Assembly: GCA_028694215.1 (NCBI GenBank)
Contig: JAQUTW010000022.1
Span: 1 to 38,217, forward strand
Reading direction: 5' to 3'
Source: Paludibacteraceae bacterium
GTDB lineage: Bacteria; Bacteroidota; Bacteroidia; Bacteroidales; Paludibacteraceae
Length of the DNA: 38,217 nucleotides
This document shows positions 22,893 to 30,705 of this stretch, piece by piece. A program made the translations under genes and the position numbers. Under the pieces are notes generated by a model. The model had not been told where the DNA came from and made no database searches. It saw only the letters and a program-made list of their open reading frames with translations. Every line of letters begins with the position of its first letter. Within the stretch, counting starts at the first letter, position 1.

Positions 22893-22958
22893 CACGTAAA
22901 AACAAACGGAGATGCGGACTATCCGACAAAGCGTAGATAAAAATAAAATATTATAAGT

Positions 22959-23231
22959 ATGAAACAGGAACAAGCAATTACACAAGCAATTACCGAGCAA
23001 TTGAGGCAGAAAGGGATTCAAACTCGAGTAATTATAAAAACTTCAACGGCTGATAGTATGACATTAGAGATTACAATTTTTAACAATATTACAATTGTAA
23101 TATATCTCAAAATGTTGTTAAAAAACGAAGGGAGAATGGAAATGAAATTAATATCCGAAGATGGCATTATTGATATTATAGATATGCAAATCATTTTAAA
23201 AGTTTTGAATTATATAAAATGTAAATATTAA
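22959..23231 (+). CDS. Small protein of unknown function
   Basis: I do not recognise this 90-residue protein. It starts with a Gln/Thr-rich helix (KQEQAITQAITEQLRQKG), continues with two or three beta strands (TRVIIKTSTADSMTLEITIF, ITIVIYLKMLL, RMEMKLISEDG), and ends in a hydrophobic helix (IILKVLNYIKCKY). There is no signal peptide. A -7 promoter box and a strong terminator (23275-23309) frame it, which supports a real transcription unit. It is divergent from the HTH gene, so the two may be a regulator-target pair, but nothing in the sequence proves this. Base composition is very AT-rich. Confidence 0.55.
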   Translation: MKQEQAITQAITEQLRQKGIQTRVIIKTSTADSMTLEITIFNNITIVIYLKMLLKNEGRMEMKLISEDGIIDIIDMQIILKVLNYIKCKY

Positions 23232-23274
23232 GTATCTTAAAATGTGGAAAATATAATTTACGAGAAGTATATGA

Positions 23275-23313
23275 AAAACAGGGTTTCACTAATGGTGAAA
23301 CCCTGTTTTATTT
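23275..23313. terminator. Strong bidirectional terminator
   Basis: A perfect 15-bp stem joins AAAACAGGGTTTCAC (23275-23289) to GTGAAACCCTGTTTT (23295-23309) with loop TAATG. A-rich and T-rich flanks let it serve both the small plus-strand ORF and the minus-strand yciH gene at 23344. Confidence 0.93.
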
Positions 23314-23343
23314 TGTATTGTGAAACGAATCAACTTGCTATCG

Positions 23344-23685
23344 TTATTTTTGCTTGCATTTGTAGCCCAGTTCGGTAAGCAATGCCTGCACTTTGGCACG
23401 AAAATCGCCCTGCACCAATATTTCACCATCTTTCACCGCACCGCCTACTCCACATTTGGTTTTGAGTTTCTTGCCCAACTCTTTCAAGTCGTCTTCCGCA
23501 CCTAAAAATCCCGTAACCAGCGTAACGGCTTTTCCGCCACGATTACGTTTATCAAGCTGTATCCTCAAATTTTGCTGTTGGTTGGGCAATGTAGTCTGCT
23601 CCTCCTCAGCAGTCTGCTCGTATCTAAAATCGGGGTTGGTGGAATAAACAATATTTATTCTGTCTTTCCAGTCTGTCTTTGCCAT
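23344..23685 (-). CDS. yciH: SUI1/eIF1-family translation factor YciH
   Basis: The C-terminal two thirds form a SUI1 domain: [62 protein letters not shown]. The N-terminal 40 residues are a short linker with no fold. YciH is the bacterial relative of eukaryotic eIF1 and can influence start-codon choice and initiation fidelity. That is of interest in an organism that mostly initiates without Shine-Dalgarno pairing, though a link is inference only. It has a perfect promoter upstream and a shared terminator downstream, so it is monocistronic. Confidence 0.93.
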   Translation of the reverse strand: MAKTDWKDRINIVYSTNPDFRYEQTAEEEQTTLPNQQQNLRIQLDKRNRGGKAVTLVTGFLGAEDDLKELGKKLKTKCGVGGAVKDGEILVQGDFRAKVQALLTELGYKCKQK

Positions 23686-23708
23686 AAATCATATTCTTTT
23701 ATATCTTA

Positions 23709-23739
23709 CAAAATTAACGATAAAAACAGATAATGCAAA
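23709..23739 (-). promoter_or_regulatory. Minus-strand promoter of yciH
   Basis: On the minus strand TTTG (23739-23736), 19 bases, TAATTTTG (23716-23709); a full match to the consensus. The ATG is at 23685. Confidence 0.8.
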
Positions 23740-23759
23740 AATTCTAACAAAATTTTTTG

Positions 23760-23767
23760 TACCTTCG
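23760..23767 (+). promoter_or_regulatory. -7 promoter box of rex
   Basis: TACCTTCG followed by CAC differs by one base from TAnnTTTG and lies 26 bases before the ATG at 23794. It faces away from the yciH promoter in the same 108-base gap. No clear Rex operator dyad was found here. Confidence 0.5.
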
Positions 23768-23793
23768 CACGTTTATATTTCAAATCAACAACG

Positions 23794-24453
23794 ATGCCTG
23801 ATATTTTTTTCAAAATTCCCGAACCTGCCCTACGTCGTCTGCCTTGGTATTTGGCGTATGCAAAATTAGCAAAAAAACAAGGCGTTCAATTTTTATCGTC
23901 CACACAAATAGCGAAAAAAATTGGCATTGACGCCTCTTTGGTGGCAAAAGATTTTTCGTATGTAACCATTTCAGGAAAAACACGTGTCGGCTATGATGTC
24001 AATGAACTTATTTTTGCGTTAGATCATTTTTTAGGATTCAGTAATCAGCACGAGGCTTTCTTATTTGGCGTTGGCAGTTTGGGTTCCTCTCTGCTCCACG
24101 ACAACGGTTTGTTGCAATACGGCTTGAAAATTTTAGCGGCATTCGATGTCAAACACGAGTTGGTAGGCACCCAAATCAACCGCATTCCCATTCATCACGT
24201 AAGTCATTTTATGACATTACAAAAACAGACGAATGTACATATCGGCGTTCTGACAGTTCCTGTAGATAATGCACAAGAAGTTGCCGACGTAATGATAGCC
24301 GGAGGCATACACGCCATTTGGAATTTCACTCCTTTTCGTATTCGTGTACCGGAAAACATTGTGGTTCAAAACACCTCTATGTATGCACATCTTGCACTGA
24401 TGTTCAACCGATTACGCGAAGAGTTGGAAATGGAAAAACAAGAAGAAGCATGA
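23794..24453 (+). CDS. rex: Redox-sensing transcriptional repressor Rex
   Basis: Rex binds NAD(H) and releases DNA when the NADH/NAD+ ratio rises, controlling fermentation and respiration genes. An N-terminal winged helix (RRLPWYLAYAKLAKKQG, SSTQIAKKIGIDASLVAKDFSYV, GYDVNELI) precedes a Rossmann domain with FGVGSLGSSLL in place of the more common GxGNLGxAL. Further on are ILAAFDVK and the C-terminal GGIHAIWNFTPFRIRVPENIVVQN segment that forms the dimer interface. Length (219) is normal. Its stop codon overlaps the start of the next gene (ATGA), so the FAH-family enzyme is translationally coupled to Rex. Confidence 0.94.
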   Translation: MPDIFFKIPEPALRRLPWYLAYAKLAKKQGVQFLSSTQIAKKIGIDASLVAKDFSYVTISGKTRVGYDVNELIFALDHFLGFSNQHEAFLFGVGSLGSSLLHDNGLLQYGLKILAAFDVKHELVGTQINRIPIHHVSHFMTLQKQTNVHIGVLTVPVDNAQEVADVMIAGGIHAIWNFTPFRIRVPENIVVQNTSMYAHLALMFNRLREELEMEKQEEA

Positions 24454-25061
24454 AAATTTTTGCCGTAGGCTGGAACTATCCGTTACATAATAAAGAACTG
24501 AAACACAACGAGGTGTCCGCACCAACTATTTTTATGAAGCCGGATACCGCATTGCTACGTAACAATAAGCCTTTTTATATTCCGGACTTCTCTTCCGAAA
24601 TTCATTATGAAACTGAAGTGGTGCTGAGAATCTGTAAATTAGGAAAAAATATTGCTGAACAATTTGCTCCCCGTTACTATGATGCCGTCGGTTTAGGCAT
24701 TGATTTTACGGCACGCGATTTGCAAAATCGTCAGAAAAAAGTCGGTGGACCTTGGGAAATCTCCAAAGCATTCGACAATTCGGCTGTCATTAGCGAGTTT
24801 ATCCCCATTGACATGGTACAATCCGCGACATCACTTGATTTTAATTTGCTTTTAAACGGACAAGAAGTACAACACGGCAATACAAAAGATATGATTTTCA
24901 GTTTTAATCAAATTATTGCTTATATCAGTCAATTTTTCACCCTCAAAATGGGCGATTTAATTTATACAGGAACCCCTGAAGGTGTAGGAACTATTGCTAT
25001 TAACGACCATTTGCAAGGATTTTTGGAAAATAAACCAATGTTCGATTTTTATGTCAAATAG
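24450..25061 (+). CDS. Fumarylacetoacetate hydrolase-family protein
   Basis: The start is the ATG overlapping the rex stop (ATGA), since MKIFAVGWNYPLHNKE is the family N-terminus; an open frame reaches back into rex but is not homologous. The FAH fold follows with APTIFMKP, HYETEVVLRI (metal-binding Glu), YDAVGLGIDFTARDLQ, PWEISKAFDNSAVISEFIP and the C-terminal GDLIYTGTPEGVG. Enzymes of this family cleave or isomerise C-C bonds in acyl pyruvates or decarboxylate oxaloacetate. The short form here (203 residues) is most like the acylpyruvase/oxaloacetate decarboxylase group. The substrate cannot be assigned. Metal ligands appear intact. Confidence 0.9.
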   Translation: MKIFAVGWNYPLHNKELKHNEVSAPTIFMKPDTALLRNNKPFYIPDFSSEIHYETEVVLRICKLGKNIAEQFAPRYYDAVGLGIDFTARDLQNRQKKVGGPWEISKAFDNSAVISEFIPIDMVQSATSLDFNLLLNGQEVQHGNTKDMIFSFNQIIAYISQFFTLKMGDLIYTGTPEGVGTIAINDHLQGFLENKPMFDFYVK

Positions 25062-25080
25062 ATAATTCTTAGTTTTTTAT

Positions 25081-25088
25081 TACCTTTG
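25081..25088 (+). promoter_or_regulatory. -7 promoter box of the porU operon
   Basis: TACCTTTG, 20 bases before the ATG at 25109. The -33 box is not conserved. Confidence 0.55.
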
Positions 25089-25108
25089 TATTTTATTTTG
25101 ACAACTTT

Positions 25109-28100
25109 ATGAAGAAACTTCAACTGTTTATATTACTGCTGATTATTCCATTGTTAGTCAATGCCGAAAACCACCAAATACAGTGGGGATCCGCTCAAAA
25201 ATGGGACGAAAATTCGGACAGAAAAGTAATGGCTTTCGAAGGAGCACTCTACCCCGACGAAAGCGGTTTACCATGGTGGAATATGTCCGTTCCTGCCAAT
25301 ATCAGCCTAAAAATCATCAATCCCGTATTTGAACTTTGTACAGCCGAAGAGATTGCGATTCTTACTCCACATGTTACACAACTATCTGACACACTGACTG
25401 TAAAAACACGTATAGTAACAGAACGCAAAGTTTCTTCTCAACAACTTTCCTTTCTTCCGTTTGTTGTTTCGGACGGCACGCTCAAAAAACTGAAAACATT
25501 CGAAACGAAACAAACAGAAAATCCAATTCAAAAAACAACTCAGACGACTCCGGGAGAACGTTATGCTGCCAATTCTGTTTTGCATAGTGGAAGTTGGTAC
25601 AAAATAATGGTAGAAAATACGGGCATACACAAAATTACTTACGAAGAATTACAAAGTATAAATATGGCTTCCGAAAATGTTAAGATTTATGGTTACGGAG
25701 GCAATATGATTGACGAAGATTTCACGCAACCTTACATTGATGATGTTCCTGAAATTCCAATTTATATGAACAAAGGCGCCGACGGTGTATTCAACGAAGG
25801 CGATTTTATACTCTTTTACGGACGTGGGGCTACGGCTTGGTTTTACAAAAACGGGCGATTTCGACATCGTCAGAATGTCTATTCGAATGCCGGCTACTAC
25901 TTTATTACCACAGATGGCGATGCAGGCAAACGTATTACCACCGAAACTTCTCCTCTAACATCATATAATGGAGAAATAAATTCGTTTACTGACTATTTTG
26001 TGTACGAAAAAGATTTGGTAAACCTTATTAATTCGGGACGTGAATTTTATGGCGAGGAGTTTGGTTCTACATTATATTATGACTTTGTTGCCCCATTCCC
26101 CAATATGCTTTCCGAAAATGCTTTTGTGGCTTTAGATGTCGCAGCACGTTATTGGAATTACTATTCCACTTTTTCCATGTCCGCCAATGGTAGCCAAATA
26201 TGTACGGCAACCCTGCCACCTTTGGATGCTACGGCAAATCACGAATATGCAAAAACCACCAATGTAGTTTCTTATTTTACACCGACAACAGCAGCAGACC
26301 AACTAAATGTTAGAATTTCTTTTAACAGATCAGAAGCACGTGGATGGCTGAATTATTTTGAGCTAAATGTAAAACGATCGTTAAAAATGATTGACGCCGC
26401 TCCACTTTTCTTCCGTAATATTGATTATTTAGAACAAGGAAAGGCGCACCGCTATTTAATTGCTAATACTTCTGCTTCAACTCTTGTGTGGAATATCTCC
26501 GACCCATTTAACATTTATCAAATGAAAACCGAATGGACAGGAAGTAATTTAGCATTTATAGCTTCTACCAATTCGTTACAGGAATTTGTTGCCGTCAATA
26601 CAAGTTACGACCAATTTCTGACGCCATCATTTATCGGTACAATTGGCAATCAGAATTTACATGCACTGCCACAAAGCGATATGATTATTATTGCTAATGC
26701 CGATTTTATGAATGAAGCCGAACGTTTAGCCGAATATCATCGTACTGCCCAAAACATGTCAGTAGTTGTCGCTAACGGAACACTGATTTTCAACGAATTT
26801 TCATCAGGAACTCCCGACGCCAGCGCATACAGACGCTTTGTTAAGATGTTTTATGACCGTTCTCAATCGTCCAACGATCTTCCTCACTATCTGTTACTGT
26901 TTGGTGATGGCAGTTTCGATAATCGTGGCATTTTGGCAGCCGAAAACCCCATTCGTCGTTTACTGACTTTTCAAAGTACTAACTCGGTTTTTGAAACATC
27001 GTCATTTGTAGTGGATGATTATTTTGGCTTCTTAGACGATACAGAGGGCATAGATATTGCTTATGATCAATTAGACATAGGCGTCGGACGTTTCCCTGTT
27101 TATTCTCTTGAACAAGCGAAAAGTGTTGTAAACAAAACCATCAACTACATGGAGAACAAATACTTGGGAAACTGGAAAAATCAATCGGTTTTTCTTGCCG
27201 ATGACGGAGACGACAATATGCACGTAAAAGACGCCGATAGTGTTGCCACACTTACAGCACGTTTATACCCGGAAACTTTAGTACGCAAACTTTATCTCGA
27301 TGCCTATCAACAAGAAGTATCTGCCGTCGGAGAACGTTATCCGTTGGCCAAAGAAATGCTTTTAAATTATATCAAATTTGGGACTCTGATGCTCAATTAT
27401 ATGGGACACGGCGGTTATAATGGCTGGGCAAACGAACAAATTCTACTCATGGAAGACATTGTAAATATGTACAATGACAAGTTACCTTTTTGGATTACTG
27501 CCACCTGCGACTTTGCCCGTTTTGATGATTTTAAAAACACCAGTGGCGAAATGGTCATTCGTAATTCACATGGTGGAGGAATTGCTTTGTTTACAACTAC
27601 CAGAACCGTACATGCAGCTCCCAACTACTATCTGAACAGAGAATTTGTATCATATTTGCTGCAAAAAGATGCAAATGGCAAACAATGGCGACTGGGCGAT
27701 GTCATCCGTTTGGCAAAAAATAACCGCAACGGCGAATCCAACAAGTTATCGTTTACTTTATTGGGAGATCCTGCTGTAACGCTTGTTTTACCTCAAACTC
27801 ATAAAGTCATAACAGACAGCATCGATTTTCAGGTAATCTCGAACATTCCAGATACCTTAAAAGCATTAGATAAAGTAAGTTTATCGGGACATTTAGAAGA
27901 TTTGAATCATCAAAAAGCAGCAGATTTCAATGGCTATGTACACATTAGCGTTTTCGATAAAGAAGAGACTATCACTACGCTGGCAAATGACGAAGCGGAT
28001 GTTACAAAAAAGAAGCCCTATACTTATGTAGATAGACCAAATCCTATTTTTCAGGGTAAAGCATACGTAACGAATGGCGAATTCAGTTTTACATTTTTAC

Positions 28101-28897
28101 TCCCGAAAGATATTCGTTACAATTTTGGAACAGGTCGTATTGTATATTATGCAGCCGACGAAACCAACAAATACGAAGCCAACGGTAATTTCCAAAATTT
28201 TATTATAGGCGGAGAAAACACAGATTTTGAGAAAGATGATGTAGGTCCTACAATAACCGCCTATCTAAACACACCTGAATTCAGAGATGGCGGACAAGTG
28301 AATGAAACACCCGTATTTATTGCCAATTTGTACGACAAAAGCGGCATCAACACCATAGGTACGGGAATCGGTCACGATATGGTTGTAAAATTGGATAACG
28401 ATCCTCTAAAAGAATGGTCTCTAAATTATTATTACGAATCTATAATTGGTAGTTATCAAGAAGGTAATGTAAGTTACAAATTTTCTGAATTGAGCGAAGG
28501 TAAACACACCTTAACTTTCAGAGCTTGGGATTTACAAAACAACTCTTCGTCGATATCTTTAAACTTTGAAGTAGTAAAAGGGTTACATCCAACTCTATAC
28601 GATATGTATGCGTATCCAAATCCGGCCGTGAGCCAGGTTTATTTCGTTTACGAACACGACCGTCCCGACTCTCCACTGGATATACAAGCTTCTGTTTTTG
28701 ATTTATCAGGACGCCTTATTTGGAAATCGGACAAAGTCGCAATTACGAGTACAGGCAAAACAGAAGTTGAGTGGGATTTGTGGAGCGAAGGCGGTGGTAT
28801 GGTACGCCCGGGCATTTATTTAGTAAGAATGGAAGTGTCCATATCAAATAGTGAAAAAATAAACAAAACAATAAAATTGATGATAAAGGGGCAATAA
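25109..28897 (+). CDS. porU: T9SS C-terminal signal peptidase/sortase PorU
   Basis: PorU is the gingipain-like C25-family surface enzyme that removes T9SS sorting domains and attaches cargo to A-LPS or releases it. A signal peptide (ending VNAE) and long beta-rich N-terminal domains are followed by the caspase-like C25 domain. Its catalytic His767 lies in NYMGHGGYNG and its nucleophile Cys800 in WITATCDFARFD. HGGGIALFTTTRTVHAA and LTFTLLGDPAVTL-type segments follow. The C-terminus carries an uncleaved-type sorting domain (AYPNPAVSQVYF, SVFDLSGRLIW, PGIYLVRMEV). The 1262-residue length is typical. PorV, its partner, is directly downstream, the arrangement seen in P. gingivalis, so co-transcription is likely. 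The other sorting-domain proteins in this window are its predicted substrates. Confidence 0.96.
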   Translation: MKKLQLFILLLIIPLLVNAENHQIQWGSAQKWDENSDRKVMAFEGALYPDESGLPWWNMSVPANISLKIINPVFELCTAEEIAILTPHVTQLSDTLTVKTRIVTERKVSSQQLSFLPFVVSDGTLKKLKTFETKQTENPIQKTTQTTPGERYAANSVLHSGSWYKIMVENTGIHKITYEELQSINMASENVKIYGYGGNMIDEDFTQPYIDDVPEIPIYMNKGADGVFNEGDFILFYGRGATAWFYKNGRFRHRQNVYSNAGYYFITTDGDAGKRITTETSPLTSYNGEINSFTDYFVYEKDLVNLINSGREFYGEEFGSTLYYDFVAPFPNMLSENAFVALDVAARYWNYYSTFSMSANGSQICTATLPPLDATANHEYAKTTNVVSYFTPTTAADQLNVRISFNRSEARGWLNYFELNVKRSLKMIDAAPLFFRNIDYLEQGKAHRYLIANTSASTLVWNISDPFNIYQMKTEWTGSNLAFIASTNSLQEFVAVNTSYDQFLTPSFIGTIGNQNLHALPQSDMIIIANADFMNEAERLAEYHRTAQNMSVVVANGTLIFNEFSSGTPDASAYRRFVKMFYDRSQSSNDLPHYLLLFGDGSFDNRGILAAENPIRRLLTFQSTNSVFETSSFVVDDYFGFLDDTEGIDIAYDQLDIGVGRFPVYSLEQAKSVVNKTINYMENKYLGNWKNQSVFLADDGDDNMHVKDADSVATLTARLYPETLVRKLYLDAYQQEVSAVGERYPLAKEMLLNYIKFGTLMLNYMGHGGYNGWANEQILLMEDIVNMYNDKLPFWITATCDFARFDDFKNTSGEMVIRNSHGGGIALFTTTRTVHAAPNYYLNREFVSYLLQKDANGKQWRLGDVIRLAKNNRNGESNKLSFTLLGDPAVTLVLPQTHKVITDSIDFQVISNIPDTLKALDKVSLSGHLEDLNHQKAADFNGYVHISVFDKEETITTLANDEADVTKKKPYTYVDRPNPIFQGKAYVTNGEFSFTFLLPKDIRYNFGTGRIVYYAADETNKYEANGNFQNFIIGGENTDFEKDDVGPTITAYLNTPEFRDGGQVNETPVFIANLYDKSGINTIGTGIGHDMVVKLDNDPLKEWSLNYYYESIIGSYQEGNVSYKFSELSEGKHTLTFRAWDLQNNSSSISLNFEVVKGLHPTLYDMYAYPNPAVSQVYFVYEHDRPDSPLDIQASVFDLSGRLIWKSDKVAITSTGKTEVEWDLWSEGGGMVRPGIYLVRMEVSISNSEKINKTIKLMIKGQ

Positions 28898-28968
28898 ATG
28901 TAATGACAATGCGTTTATTTGTTCGTGTTTAAGTGTGTTTGAGAATATTAACAATCAAATAAAATTGT

Positions 28969-30174
28969 ATGAAAAAACAACTTTTTTCGGTTTCCCTTAT
29001 GTTGCTTGCATTTGTAATGACGTGTGCGGCAGATGATGTTACCATTGACGAAACAAATTATTTAAATCCTTTAGTAACAGGTGTTCCTTCTCTTTCTATT
29101 GCTCCAGATGCAGTAGCCGGCGGTATGGGCGATATAGGTGTTGCCACACAGCCGGACATTCATTCGCAACACTGGAATGCCTCAAAATACCCTTTTGCAA
29201 ACAGTAGTGCAGGTTTTGCCATCTCTTATACGCCATGGTTGCGTCGTTTAGGCGTTTCGGATATTGACTTGGCATACTTATCGGGCTATTATAATATCAG
29301 TAAGATAGCAGGAACCGTCAGTGCTTCACTCCGTTTCTTCTCTTTGGGCGAAATTTTATTGAGGGAATCAGCTGATGCCATTCCTATTCCTGTAAATCCT
29401 TACGAATTAGCATTTGATGTGGCCTATTCCCGCATTTTGGCTGAAAATTTCTCTATGGGTGTCGCTTTCCGCTTCATTTGCTCCGATTTGAGTGCACGCA
29501 ACGACCCCAATTACTATCCGGGATACTCTTTTGCTGCAGATATCAACGCGTATTATCATTTGCCCATCGAAATAAAATCAGGGGAATCTCTGTTAGGCAT
29601 CGGCTTAAACTTATCAAACCTCGGTACAAAAATCTCGTATGACCAAAACAATACCAGCAATTTCCTGCCAACCAATTTACGTTTTGGTCTATCATATCTC
29701 ATCCCATTTGATAAATTTAACCGTTTAGCCATTAATGCCGACATCAATAAATTATTGATTCCTTCACGTAAATCAAAATTTACAGAAGGTTTTGATGCCA
29801 ATGATCCAAACACATGGACAATGAAAGAAAAACAATACAGCGAAATTGGTGTAATGCAGGGTATTGGTTATTCGTTCTGCGATGCTCCCGGAGGATTTAA
29901 GGAAGAAATGCAAGAAATTATGTGGGCATTGGGTGTAGAATACGCGTACAACGAACAATTTTTCGGTCGTGTCGGTTATTTCAATGAAAATGAAAACAAA
30001 GGTAATCGTAAATATTTTACGTTCGGTGCAGGTTTTAGATTATCAGCCTTTAAATTAGACGTAGGTTACGTAGTTTCTTTGGCACAAAACAATCCACTTG
30101 ACCAAACATTGCGCTTTACATTATCATTTGATGTAGATGGCATTAAGGCTTTAGCCGACAGAGGAAAAGAGTAA
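28969..30174 (+). CDS. porV: T9SS outer-membrane shuttle protein PorV (LptO)
   Basis: PorV is a FadL-family 14-strand outer-membrane beta-barrel that collects cargo from the translocon and hands it to PorU. The mature N-terminus (after a signal peptide ending TCAAD) contains NPLVTGVPSLSIAPDAVAGG and MGDIGVATQPD, diagnostic for PorV. A HWNASKYPF segment follows, then alternating beta strands to the end (FGAGFRLSAFKLDVGYVVS, TLRFTLSFDVD). Length 401 is normal. It lies 71 bases after porU; ispF follows after 25 bases. No separate promoter is evident. Confidence 0.95.
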   Translation: MKKQLFSVSLMLLAFVMTCAADDVTIDETNYLNPLVTGVPSLSIAPDAVAGGMGDIGVATQPDIHSQHWNASKYPFANSSAGFAISYTPWLRRLGVSDIDLAYLSGYYNISKIAGTVSASLRFFSLGEILLRESADAIPIPVNPYELAFDVAYSRILAENFSMGVAFRFICSDLSARNDPNYYPGYSFAADINAYYHLPIEIKSGESLLGIGLNLSNLGTKISYDQNNTSNFLPTNLRFGLSYLIPFDKFNRLAINADINKLLIPSRKSKFTEGFDANDPNTWTMKEKQYSEIGVMQGIGYSFCDAPGGFKEEMQEIMWALGVEYAYNEQFFGRVGYFNENENKGNRKYFTFGAGFRLSAFKLDVGYVVSLAQNNPLDQTLRFTLSFDVDGIKALADRGKE

Positions 30175-30199
30175 CAAAAATAATATTCAACTTGACGGA

Positions 30200-30679
30200 A
30201 TGAAAATTCGCGTTGGATTTGGTTATGACGTACACCGCTTAGACCCGGGCAGAGAGCTTTGGTTGGGCGGTGTACACATTAATTCTACCCAAGGGCTATT
30301 GGGACATTCGGATGCCGATGTTCTGATTCACGCTATTTGTGATGCACTTTTAGGTGCTGCAAACATGCGCGATATCGGTTATCATTTTCCCGACAAGGAT
30401 AGCACATTAAAAAATATAGACAGCAAAATTCTGCTTGCCAAAACTATTCAATTATTAAGAGATACCGGCTATGAAATCGAAAACATAGACAGTACCGTAT
30501 GTGCCGAACAACCAAAATTAAATCCCCATATCCCGACAATGAAAGCTACTTTGGCAAACGTCATGGGTATTTCGGAAAACGATATTTCCATTAAAGCAAC
30601 TACAACAGAACAATTGGGCTTTGTCGGCAAAGAAGAAGGTATGGCTGCCTATGCAGTTGTTTTAATTTGTAAACACTAA
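30200..30679 (+). CDS. ispF: 2-C-methyl-D-erythritol 2,4-cyclodiphosphate synthase
   Basis: IspF performs the fifth step of the MEP pathway for isoprenoids, closing the cyclodiphosphate with loss of CMP. The trimeric enzyme's zinc ligands are visible: Asp10 and His12 in GYDVHRL, and His44 in SDADVLIHAICDALLGA. YHFPD and the CMP-binding IKATTTEQLGFVGKEEG complete the active site. Length 159 is standard. It follows porV after 25 bases and precedes the secreted phosphodiesterase after 26, so it is probably expressed with porUV although unrelated in function. Confidence 0.97.
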   Translation: MKIRVGFGYDVHRLDPGRELWLGGVHINSTQGLLGHSDADVLIHAICDALLGAANMRDIGYHFPDKDSTLKNIDSKILLAKTIQLLRDTGYEIENIDSTVCAEQPKLNPHIPTMKATLANVMGISENDISIKATTTEQLGFVGKEEGMAAYAVVLICKH

Positions 30680-30705
30680 ATTATTCATTCTAAATTATCA
30701 TGCTT

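Noticed and set aside
23700-23793. Rex operator upstream of rex (autoregulation)
   Set aside because: No TTGTGAA-type dyad found in the gap; only a half-site-like TTGTGAAA at 23319 outside the promoter.
24318-24449. N-terminal extension of the FAH-family protein into rex
   Set aside because: The extension is an out-of-frame reading of rex. The homologous N-terminus starts at the ATGA overlap (24450).
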